Source: Helicobacteraceae bacterium
Lineage (GTDB): Bacteria > Campylobacterota > Campylobacteria > Campylobacterales > SZUA-545
Direction of reading: 5' to 3'
Length of the DNA: 6,116 nucleotides
Assembly (NCBI GenBank): GCA_031282285.1
Contig: JAITEA010000133.1
Span: forward strand, 1-6,116
The first letter of the stretch is position 1. The number at the start of each line of letters is the position of its first letter. Below, in pieces: positions 1-5,927 of this stretch. Below the pieces are notes generated by a model. The model saw nothing but the letters and a program-made list of their open reading frames with translations, was not told the origin of the DNA and did no database searches. The position numbers and the translations under genes are program-made.

Positions 1-491
1 AGATCTGGCGTCTGCTCTTTCCATGTAAAGTAGCTCATTTCCAGATCAGGCCGCGCAACATAACCTTTATTATCTTTTTTAATAATATAGAATGGCAACT
101 CCGACGGGTCGTCCCACATACTTGAAATATCAATATCAAAAAAACCGTCGTTGTATATTATATATTTCTTGCATTCGGCGCTTGTTTTGCCCGCCAGAAT
201 AAAGGCAATGCCAACGCTGCCGTTTTCGGGATGTTTTGGCGTTCTGTCAAACATATTAATAATATTTATATCTTTCGCGAAGTTTGGTTTGCTTGGCAAT
301 CGCATAAATACAAGGCGATCGGTTATGCCGTCGCCGTTATAATCGCCGCTGAAATCGACGACCCCTCTAGTACTTTTCGCGTTTGTTATAGGTTTTATGC
401 CTTTGCCAAAATTCAGGCATTGATCGCCGCCGTTAGCTGATAAAGTAGCGCACGCGATCAGTAAAAGCGGTATTAAGCGCGTTACTCTCAT
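1..491 (-). CDS. Partial secreted protein or lipoprotein with a DxNxDGxxxD calcium-loop motif; C-terminus beyond the window
   Basis: The frame is open from ATG at 489-491 to the left edge (163 codons, no stop), so the 3' end is missing. The start is fixed by GGAG at 500-503, eight bases upstream, and by identity with the start of the next gene. The N-terminus MRVTRLIPLLLIACATLSA is a signal peptide: basic n-region, leucine-rich core, then either signal peptidase I cleavage near A19 or lipoprotein processing at C14 (LIAC fits the lipobox). Residues 50-58 read DYNGDGITD, the calcium-binding loop type seen in FG-GAP, VCBS and dockerin-like domains. C25 and C107 could form a disulfide. The rest alternates hydrophobic strands with charged turns. 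I do not recognise a family. Parts of the gene (61-180 and 241-300) are only about 30-35% G+C, far below the neighbouring genes, which suggests a different origin. It lies 53 bases downstream of the next gene and is probably co-transcribed with it. Confidence 0.8.
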   Translation of the reverse strand, partial: MRVTRLIPLLLIACATLSANGGDQCLNFGKGIKPITNAKSTRGVVDFSGDYNGDGITDRLVFMRLPSKPNFAKDINIINMFDRTPKHPENGSVGIAFILAGKTSAECKKYIIYNDGFFDIDISSMWDDPSELPFYIIKKDNKGYVARPDLEMSYFTWKEQTPD

Positions 492-534
492 TTTGTTTTC
501 TCCTTTTGACCGCTGGCGGCGGCAAACGCTTATT
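472..534 (-). repeat. Copy 1 of an exact 63-bp direct repeat (leader, RBS and first codons)
   Basis: This block is identical base for base to 984-1046. Read on the minus strand it holds 43 bases of leader, including a GC-rich stretch able to form a small hairpin (509-523), an A-run and GGAG (500-503), followed by the first 20 coding bases (MRVTRL). It fills nearly all of the 53-base gap between the two small genes. Weaker similarity continues into both signal-peptide cores, with several of the differences at third codon positions. Confidence 0.95.
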
Positions 535-544
535 AGCGCTTTTA

Positions 545-1003
545 TTAATATTCGTCGTCGCCTTCGATAGTATAGATGCCCACATTAACAATCTCTCCTT
601 CGTCCAGCTCCCTTACTTGAACCGAAGCCTCAACGCCTTCGCTCTCTTTACCTTCGATATAGGCGCTTAGCCGTATCTCTTTGAGATTGTGATTGTCTGG
701 AATAGCAAGCGCTAGGCTTAGCGTTGAGCTGATCCTGTAAGCGTCGCGTTCGGTCTTGGCGCCGCTGAAGTCGATCTCTACGATCTTGAGCCTGACTTGC
801 TTTAACTCTTCTTCCGTAGGATTGTTTACATTAAGCGCGATCGTAACGGGAAGCCTTTTTTCGTCTTTAGAAAGCACATCGTGGGTAAGCAGATCGGTTA
901 CCTTTATGTCCCTCTTGGTTTCCGACGCGCAGAGCGCGTTGGCGCACAGCAGGCAGATGGCGCATACGATCGGCAAAAGCGACATTAAGCGCGTTACTCT
1001 CAT
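545..1003 (-). CDS. Small secreted (periplasmic) protein, probable beta-sandwich, function unknown
   Basis: This is a 152-residue protein starting at the ATG at 1001-1003, with GGAG at 1012-1015. Residues 1-26 form a signal peptide ending in ALCA before SETK, a good signal peptidase I site. The signal peptide contains four cysteines (14, 17, 20, 25) but none sits in a convincing lipobox. The mature part has no cysteine and shows about six alternating hydrophobic strands (roughly 51-61, 69-79, 90-104, 108-119, 123-134, 138-148). That pattern suits an immunoglobulin-like or CARDB-like beta-sandwich, and the protein ends in an acidic tail (EGDDEY). No catalytic motif is visible and I do not recognise a family. 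It follows tyrA after 154 bases and precedes the partial secreted gene by 53 bases on the same strand. Its first six residues and its leader DNA are identical to that gene's. A role as a periplasmic binding or scaffold protein is only a guess. Confidence 0.75.
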   Translation of the reverse strand: MRVTRLMSLLPIVCAICLLCANALCASETKRDIKVTDLLTHDVLSKDEKRLPVTIALNVNNPTEEELKQVRLKIVEIDFSGAKTERDAYRISSTLSLALAIPDNHNLKEIRLSAYIEGKESEGVEASVQVRELDEGEIVNVGIYTIEGDDEY

Positions 1004-1046
1004 TTTGTTTTCTCCTTTTGACCGCTGGCGGCGGCAAACGCTTATT
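984..1046 (-). repeat. Copy 2 of the exact 63-bp direct repeat (leader, RBS and first codons)
   Basis: This block is identical to 472-534, 512 bases away in the same orientation. It supplies the ribosome binding site and the first six and two-thirds codons of the 152-residue secreted protein. Upstream of the block the two sites diverge at once: here a GCGGTT-AA-AACCGC palindrome follows, while at copy 1 the end of the upstream gene follows. Confidence 0.95.
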
Positions 1047-1047
1047 C

Positions 1048-1061
1048 GCGGTTAAAACCGC
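1048..1061. promoter_or_regulatory. 14-bp inverted repeat upstream of the small secreted gene, possible operator or leader hairpin
   Basis: The sequence is two perfect 6-base arms, GCGGTT and AACCGC, around AA. It lies 45 bases before the start codon and just outside the 63-bp repeat. It could bind a dimeric regulator or form a short RNA hairpin. The surrounding 1062-1110 is A+T-richer and could contain the promoter, but I see no convincing -10/-35 pair. Confidence 0.3.
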
Positions 1062-1110
1062 CTTGAAATTAAACCGCATTTATCATTAAATCTCGCTTTA
1101 TCCGCCGATC

Positions 1111-1150
1111 GCGCGAACCGGCGCAAGTCGCAGCGAACCGGCGCGAACCG
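1111..1150. repeat. Four in-register 10-bp tandem units between tyrA and the small secreted gene
   Basis: The units, in order, are GCGCGAACCG, GCGCAAGTCG, CAGCGAACCG and GCGCGAACCG. The first and fourth are identical, the third differs at two positions and the second at three. The core GCGAACCGGC occurs at 1113-1122, 1133-1142 and 1143-1152. The array ends eight bases before the tyrA stop codon. There is no following T-run on the minus strand, so it does not look like an intrinsic terminator for tyrA. Confidence 0.7.
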
Positions 1151-1157
1151 GCAAGGC

Positions 1158-2000
1158 TTAAGAGGACTTGAAAATGTCGTGGAGCGCGTTAGCTGAGCGC
1201 ATCCACGCTTTCAGCGCCTCCCAATCCTCGTCGTTTAACAACTTTTCAGCTTTTTTAAGCTCGCCCTCAAAAGCGCCGATCGCGGATATAAGCGCGGGTT
1301 TATTCTGCTTGAAAATATCAATCCACATAGAAGCGGAGCTTTTGGCCAGCCTGCTCATATCGCGGAAACCGCCCGCGGCGAGCGTCAGAATGCTCTGCTT
1401 ATCCTCTTGATTTAAGACCGAATTGGCGAGCGCGTAGCTGATGGCGTGCGGCAGATGGCTGATAAACGCCGCGTGGCGATCGTGATCTTGCGATCGCATT
1501 TTGACGATCTTCATACCGATCGCGCCAAAGAGCCTCTCTACGGCTTCCAGCGCGTCTTTGTCGTTTGCTTCCGTGTCGCACAGCACGACGATCCGATCTT
1601 GGTAGAGCGAGCTAAACGCGGCTTTCGGACCGCTGTATTCGGTGCCGCACATCGGATGCGCCGCCACGAAACGAGCGCGAATAGAGGGCAAGATCGCGCG
1701 GATAATCGCCGTTTTCGTGCTGCCCAGATCGGTGAAAACCGCGCTCTGTTTGGCGGCGGAAAGTTGCGGGATCAGCGCGACGATAGTCTCGACGGGCGCG
1801 GCGAGCGCGATCAGATCGCTGCTTGCGATCAACTCTTCGAGCCGCAAAGCGCGGTCGATAATGTTCAGTTCCAGAGCCGTTCGCAGGCTTTCGTCGCTTC
1901 TGCCACAGCCTACGATCGAGTCAAAAAGTTTCCGTTCGCGCGCGGCGAGCGCCAAAGAGCCGCCCATCAATCCCACGCCCACGATTCCAAGTTGCCGCAT
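1158..2000 (-). CDS. tyrA: Prephenate dehydrogenase (TyrA)
   Basis: This enzyme converts prephenate to 4-hydroxyphenylpyruvate with reduction of NAD(P), in cytoplasmic tyrosine biosynthesis. The 280-residue protein is complete and stand-alone, with no fused chorismate mutase and no ACT domain. The N-terminal Rossmann fold carries GVGLMGGSLA (residues 7-17 region). Family active-site motifs follow: DLGSTK around S94, HPMCGTE at 115-121 with the catalytic-type histidine H115, SHLPHAISYA at 181-190, and GGFRDMSR at 210-217 with the substrate-binding-type arginine. The C-terminal part is helical, as expected for the dimerisation domain. The start is secured by AAGGAGG five bases upstream (GGAGG at 2006-2010). 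The gene lies 35 bases downstream of the transferase gene on the same strand and may also have its own promoter at the end of that gene. Arogenate dehydrogenase is a possible alternative specificity that sequence inspection cannot exclude. Confidence 0.96.
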   Translation of the reverse strand: MRQLGIVGVGLMGGSLALAARERKLFDSIVGCGRSDESLRTALELNIIDRALRLEELIASSDLIALAAPVETIVALIPQLSAAKQSAVFTDLGSTKTAIIRAILPSIRARFVAAHPMCGTEYSGPKAAFSSLYQDRIVVLCDTEANDKDALEAVERLFGAIGMKIVKMRSQDHDRHAAFISHLPHAISYALANSVLNQEDKQSILTLAAGGFRDMSRLAKSSASMWIDIFKQNKPALISAIGAFEGELKKAEKLLNDEDWEALKAWMRSANALHDIFKSS

Positions 2001-2021
2001 CTGCGCCTCCTTAATTCGGCG

Positions 2022-2030
2022 ATTGTAGCA
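2022..2030 (-). promoter_or_regulatory. Candidate extended -10 promoter for tyrA
   Basis: Read on the minus strand, the sequence is TGC followed by TACAAT, an extended -10 element one mismatch from TATAAT. Transcription would start near 2015, giving a leader of about 15 bases that contains only the Shine-Dalgarno sequence. It sits in the short gap after the transferase stop codon. There is no obvious -35 box, which is usual for promoters of Campylobacter and Helicobacter. It would let tyrA be expressed independently of the upstream gene. Confidence 0.35.
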
Positions 2031-2035
2031 AGCCT

Positions 2036-3541
2036 CTAGTAAAGCGCGGGATCGTCTCTAAGATCGCCGAGTTTGCCGCCGCTCGCCGCGAGGTCGGAAT
2101 CCTGCGGAAAATCGCTAAGCGAATAACGCCAATCAAGCCCTTCGCCCCTTGCGCCAATCCACGCCGCGAAAAGATCGATAAAACGCGAGGCGTTAAGCCG
2201 CCGCTTGATTATAACGCGCTCGTTAAACCCGCTTCCAAGCGCGAAAAGCGGAACTTCATACGACTGTCTTATCTCTTCGTTGTGCCGCATTTTAATATCG
2301 CCGAGATCGCCCGAATGCCCCAAGCCGTGATCGCTGAAATACAGCAACGACCAATTTATATCAGCCGCTTCAAGCCGCTTTGTTGCGGCGCTTATAAAAC
2401 GATCGAGCTTTTCTATCGTCGCCAGATAGCAGTTGTGATCCTCTCCATAGATAAGATTGAACGAGCGCGGATCGCTTTTTGTAAGGCGTTTGCAGCTTTG
2501 CGGGTGCGATCCCATAATATGCATAAAAATCAGTTTTGGTTTATCGCCCGTATCGAGCGCGATCGCCTCGTCCAATTCGGCGATAAGATTAAAATCGTCG
2601 CTTAAGAAATCCAGCGATCGCGGGCGAAAGAAATTTGAATGCGCCGCCTGAAACGACAGCCGCGCGATTATATGCTTAAAATCGGTATAAGTTTGCGTCG
2701 AAAGCCAAAAGGTTTCATAGCCCGCGGCGTTTGCGAGACTTACCGCGTTTCGCCCGTAGTCGAATACGCCGTTTTCGTTTTTGATTAATATAGTTGAAAG
2801 CGATTTGATCGTATATCCCGCGCTTGTCGTAAAACCGTCGATAAATATGCCGTTGGCGTTTAACAAAAATGGCGTGGTATTCAGCGGGTATCCGTAGGCG
2901 CTCATATAATCTTTTCGCGCGCTTTCGCCGATAACGACTACGCGAATATCGTTTTTGTCCGCGCCCGCGCTCAAGCTCCAAGCGCCGCCCCGCGCGATCG
3001 CTTGCGCGGCTTCAAGGTTGGCGCGATACTCGATATAGCCTAAAACCGCGTCCGAGTAGAGCCGAGCGGGATTGGAGCCGATCCACAAAAGCGCGATCGC
3101 CGTCCAGAAGCCAAAGGCGCGGAGGTATTTTCGCAAGCCGCTGGAGGGAAGGGCGGAAGCTTGCCCGCGCCAAGCAAATAGCGCGAAAGCAAGCAGGGCG
3201 CACAAGAGGCAGGCGAACAAAATATCGAGCGGGTTAATCATCGACAAAAACTCTTTGCTCTCTTCGGCGTTGGTCTCCATAAGCGCGCCGATAAAATCGG
3301 GCGTAAGGCGACCATACTCCATTCCAACGACGCTGAAAGCTATCGCGCCAAGCGCGAGGGCAAAGACCAGTTTTGCCGATCGCGCCTCCAGCCTTGAAGC
3401 CAAAATCAGCGCGAAGCCAAACAGCATGCGCCCGTCCTGACTTGGTCCGTAAGCCAGAGCGCGATGCAAAGCCAGCTCAAAAACCGCGGCGGCAAGCGCG
3501 ATCGCGACAAACTTAACCGTTTTTAGCGGCGAGAAAACCAT
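2036..3541 (-). CDS. Inner-membrane phosphoethanolamine-transferase-type enzyme (EptA/CptA-like, sulfatase fold)
   Basis: The protein has 501 residues. The N-terminal part has about five membrane helices (near 8-28, 38-50, 57-76, 104-124, 142-157), followed by a periplasmic domain of the alkaline phosphatase/sulfatase superfamily. VVVIGESARKDYMSAYGYP (201-219) carries metal ligand E206 and the nucleophile position S207, and NTTP follows. HIMGSHP (341-347), SDHGLGH (403-409, ligands D404 and H405) and H420 complete the metal site. C350 and C371 may form a family-type disulfide. The layout matches EptA, EptC and CptA enzymes, which move phosphoethanolamine from phosphatidylethanolamine onto lipid A, LPS core or surface proteins. 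Here the nucleophile is serine in GES, as in CptA-like members, rather than threonine in GET, so the acceptor is uncertain. AGGAG lies close to the ATG (GGAG at 3546-3549). It is divergent from bamA and 35 bases upstream of tyrA. Confidence 0.88.
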   Translation of the reverse strand: MVFSPLKTVKFVAIALAAAVFELALHRALAYGPSQDGRMLFGFALILASRLEARSAKLVFALALGAIAFSVVGMEYGRLTPDFIGALMETNAEESKEFLSMINPLDILFACLLCALLAFALFAWRGQASALPSSGLRKYLRAFGFWTAIALLWIGSNPARLYSDAVLGYIEYRANLEAAQAIARGGAWSLSAGADKNDIRVVVIGESARKDYMSAYGYPLNTTPFLLNANGIFIDGFTTSAGYTIKSLSTILIKNENGVFDYGRNAVSLANAAGYETFWLSTQTYTDFKHIIARLSFQAAHSNFFRPRSLDFLSDDFNLIAELDEAIALDTGDKPKLIFMHIMGSHPQSCKRLTKSDPRSFNLIYGEDHNCYLATIEKLDRFISAATKRLEAADINWSLLYFSDHGLGHSGDLGDIKMRHNEEIRQSYEVPLFALGSGFNERVIIKRRLNASRFIDLFAAWIGARGEGLDWRYSLSDFPQDSDLAASGGKLGDLRDDPALY

Positions 3542-3592
3542 ACTGCTCCTTTTTTTGACGCCGTCGGCGCGCCGGTCTAATCGCGTATTGGC

Positions 3593-3598
3593 TAAAAT
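3593..3598 (+). promoter_or_regulatory. Candidate -10 element for bamA
   Basis: TAAAAT lies 30 bases before the bamA start codon and is followed by a T-run (3603-3608). No -35 box is correctly spaced: TTGACG at 3555-3560 is too far away and would instead pair with TCTAAT at 3576-3581 at a short 15-base spacing. The whole divergent gap is only 87 bases, so promoters for both directions must overlap here. The 10-bp palindrome CGGCGCGCCG at 3565-3574 lies between them. I see no clear -10 for the leftward transferase gene. Confidence 0.3.
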
Positions 3599-3628
3599 CG
3601 CGTTTTTTCAGCCCAAAAACGGAATGCG

Positions 3629-5878
3629 ATGCGCGCGATAACCATATTTGTCTGCCTTGTGGCGTTTTCATACGCGAAAATATACAATCAAATTCGTTTT
3701 GATTCGCTCACGCGCCTATCGCCGCAGACGGCGACGGAGGTTATAGGCTTCGGCGCGGGCGAGGATATCGACGAGAAGGCGATCAACGAGGCGATCCGCG
3801 CGCTGTTTGCGCAGGATTATTTTTCGGATATCGTCGCCGACGAGCCGTCAGCCGGCGTTTTGCGGTTTAAGTTTACGGAAAAGCCCGTGATCGCCCGCAT
3901 CAGCTTCAAAGGCATCAGCGAAACGGAGCGCGACGAAAAATATCTGCCCGTCTTTGGCGTGAAAAAAGGCGAAATATACGATTTAAGGCGAATTGAAGCC
4001 GCGAAAAAACGGCTGATCACGCTGGCGCAGAGCGAAGGCTACTACGACACGCTTGTCGAGGTGGAGCCGACTTTCGAGGACGGCAGGGTCTATCTGGAGG
4101 TGATGTACGCCAAAGGCAGTCAGGTTACGATCGCAGAAAGCCGCTTCAACGGCGCCAACAGCTTCGATAAAAGCGATCTGCAAAAGAAACTCGCTAACAA
4201 AGAGGCGCAGTTTATGGGCTGGTTTCCGGGGCGAAGCTCTGGAACTTTGCGGCTGTTAGAGCTGCCATACGACGGCGCGAGGCTGACCGATTTTTACCGA
4301 TCAAAAGGCTATCTGGACGCGGTGGTAAGCGATCCGTTTCTGAAGGTAGATTTTGATACATATTTCGCTACGCTGGAGTACGATGTTGTCGAGGGCGAGC
4401 CGTACGATCTGGATAAAATCGCGATAACCTCAACGGATCGCGACGCCGATCTGTCGTATTTGATCGACGATCTAAAACTGCGCGAAAAACGCCGCTTCGA
4501 TATAGAAAAGATGCGATCGGATATCGATAAGATTTTCGAGGCGGCGGCGCAAGATGGTTACGCGTTCGCCCGCGTTTTACCAGATATACGAAAAGACGAA
4601 GGCAAACGGCTTGTTTCGATCGATTTTCGCGTAACATACGGCAAACCAGTCCGCATTCGCAATGTGATTGTCAGCGGCAATTACAGAACGCTCGATCGGG
4701 TGATACGCCGAGAGATATATCTCGCCCCGGGCGATCTGTACAGCTTAACCGATCTAAGAGAGTCCAAATCGGCGTTAAGAAGGCTGGGATATTTCGAGAG
4801 CGTCGAGATAGAGGAGCTGCGCGTAAGCGAGAGCGAGATGGACTTAGTAGCGGTAGTCAAAGAGACCTCTACGGGCAGCTTAATGGTTGGCGGCGGTTAC
4901 AGCACCTACGACGGCTTTATCATCAACGCCTCGATCAGCGATCGCAACCTGTTTGGAAGCGGCTTTGCCTATTCGCTTGGACTGGATACATCCAAACGAA
5001 CGCGCAGATATGAAATATCGCTTACCAATCCAAGAGTGCGCGATTCGATCTATTCGCTTAGTTTCAGTTTATACGACACGCACTACGATGCGACGACCTA
5101 TGTCCGCGACACGCGGGGCGGCGGCGTTACGCTTAGCCGCCGTTTCGGGCGCAATACAAACGCGGGGCTAACGGGCAGTTTTTCCAACAACAAAAACGAG
5201 TACGACGATCCCGACGATTTCTATGTCAACGGCAGGACAAAAAAACTCTCTCTAACGCCTTATATCGGATACGACAATACCGACGACTACTATACGCCAA
5301 GAGAGGGGATCGCGCTGTCGCAATCGGTTGAGATCGCGGGTTTTGGCGAGGACGAGGAATATACCAGATCGAGTACTAGTTTTGCCTTTTATTACGGTTT
5401 TCAGGAGCTGATCGATTACGATCTAATCTTTCGTTATCGCGCCCGATTTCAATATGTGGACGCGGATATAGACGATATCAATAAATACCCGATCGGATCG
5501 CGTTTATTTTTGGGCGGTACGCGATCGTTGCGCGGTTATCAAAGCGGCTCCGTAGCGCCATATAGACGCAACGCCGACGGTTCGGTCGCAAAAGATACAA
5601 ACGGCGATCCGCGCTATATTGGCGGCACGATGGCGTTTAACAACTCCGTCGAGTTCAGTTTGCCGTTAATTGAAGAGGCGAAAATGCGCTTCGCGCTTTT
5701 TTACGATTTCGGCGCGATCGGCGATAAAAAGCTGGATATGCGGCGCAGCAGCTACGGTTTGGCGCTGGAGTGGATTTCGCCTATGGGACCGCTGCAATTT
5801 ATCTGGGCGCAGCCGATCGACAAAAAACCTGAGGATACCACCTCTAACTTTGAATTCACTATGGGGCAAAGATTCTAA
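3629..5878 (+). CDS. bamA: Outer-membrane protein assembly factor BamA (Omp85 family)
   Basis: This is the central subunit of the BAM complex, which folds and inserts beta-barrel proteins into the outer membrane. The 749-residue protein begins with a signal peptide (MRAITIFVCLVAFSYA, cleaved before KIYN). Five POTRA-like repeats follow, at roughly 18-91, 91-168, 169-261, 262-342 and 343-414. Each has the beta-alpha-alpha-beta-beta pattern with recurring G-Y/F-F/Y endings such as EGYYD, KGYLD, DGYAF and LGYFE. The barrel starts at about 417 (SLMVGGGYS). The conserved loop-6 motif is present as LRGY (634-637) after FLGGTRS. The last strand ends FEFTMGQRF with a terminal phenylalanine, the classic outer-membrane beta-signal. 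Length is close to Campylobacter BamA as I recall it. The Shine-Dalgarno is weak (GGAA at 3621-3624), but the signal peptide supports this start. Expected to be essential. It is divergent from the transferase gene. Confidence 0.97.
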   Translation: MRAITIFVCLVAFSYAKIYNQIRFDSLTRLSPQTATEVIGFGAGEDIDEKAINEAIRALFAQDYFSDIVADEPSAGVLRFKFTEKPVIARISFKGISETERDEKYLPVFGVKKGEIYDLRRIEAAKKRLITLAQSEGYYDTLVEVEPTFEDGRVYLEVMYAKGSQVTIAESRFNGANSFDKSDLQKKLANKEAQFMGWFPGRSSGTLRLLELPYDGARLTDFYRSKGYLDAVVSDPFLKVDFDTYFATLEYDVVEGEPYDLDKIAITSTDRDADLSYLIDDLKLREKRRFDIEKMRSDIDKIFEAAAQDGYAFARVLPDIRKDEGKRLVSIDFRVTYGKPVRIRNVIVSGNYRTLDRVIRREIYLAPGDLYSLTDLRESKSALRRLGYFESVEIEELRVSESEMDLVAVVKETSTGSLMVGGGYSTYDGFIINASISDRNLFGSGFAYSLGLDTSKRTRRYEISLTNPRVRDSIYSLSFSLYDTHYDATTYVRDTRGGGVTLSRRFGRNTNAGLTGSFSNNKNEYDDPDDFYVNGRTKKLSLTPYIGYDNTDDYYTPREGIALSQSVEIAGFGEDEEYTRSSTSFAFYYGFQELIDYDLIFRYRARFQYVDADIDDINKYPIGSRLFLGGTRSLRGYQSGSVAPYRRNADGSVAKDTNGDPRYIGGTMAFNNSVEFSLPLIEEAKMRFALFYDFGAIGDKKLDMRRSSYGLALEWISPMGPLQFIWAQPIDKKPEDTTSNFEFTMGQRF

Positions 5879-5925
5879 TCTCTCTTAAATCGCGATTTAT
5901 ATCTCCACTCGCTAAGAGGGGTTTT
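5879..5925 (+). terminator. Possible terminator after bamA, with a nested palindrome
   Basis: CTCTTA (5882-5887) pairs with TAAGAG (5913-5918), and the stem can extend outward by one pair plus wobbles into GGGG. A short TTTT (5922-5925) follows. The 25-base loop contains most of the perfect 14-bp palindrome TAAATCGCGATTTA (5886-5899), which could fold as a competing hairpin. The stem is modest and the T-run short, so termination efficiency is uncertain. Confidence 0.4.
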
Positions 5926-5927
5926 CG

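Noticed and set aside
151..440. Two short + strand open frames opposite the left-edge gene
   Set aside because: The minus-strand frame is open through the whole region with a signal peptide, RBS and calcium-loop motif, so the + frames are shadows.
756..1055. 99-codon open frame on the + strand
   Set aside because: Antisense to the small secreted gene and crossing its leader repeat. The sense frame has a signal peptide and a strong RBS, while this one has neither.
1111..1152. CRISPR-like array or tyrA terminator
   Set aside because: Units are only 10 bases with no spacers, and no strong hairpin with a T-run follows tyrA, so neither label fits.
1642..2028. 128-codon open frame on the + strand
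   Set aside because: Antisense shadow of tyrA in another frame, with no RBS and low-complexity Ser/Arg/Ala composition.
1446..2039. 197-codon open frame on the + strand
   Set aside because: It lies entirely opposite tyrA and its leader. The protein is rich in Arg, Ala and Gln with no recognisable domain, as expected from the antisense of a G+C-rich gene.
3072..3440. 122-codon open frame on the + strand
   Set aside because: Opposite the membrane-helix region of the transferase gene; no signal, domain or RBS.
3555..3581. TTGACG / TCTAAT as a strong sigma-70 promoter for bamA
   Set aside because: The 15-base spacing is short, the -10 is weak, and part of the TTGACG overlaps sequence next to the transferase RBS. 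Kept only as a comment.
4887..5171. 94-codon + strand frame inside bamA
   Set aside because: Out-of-frame shadow of the BamA barrel region, Thr/Arg-rich, with no independent evidence.
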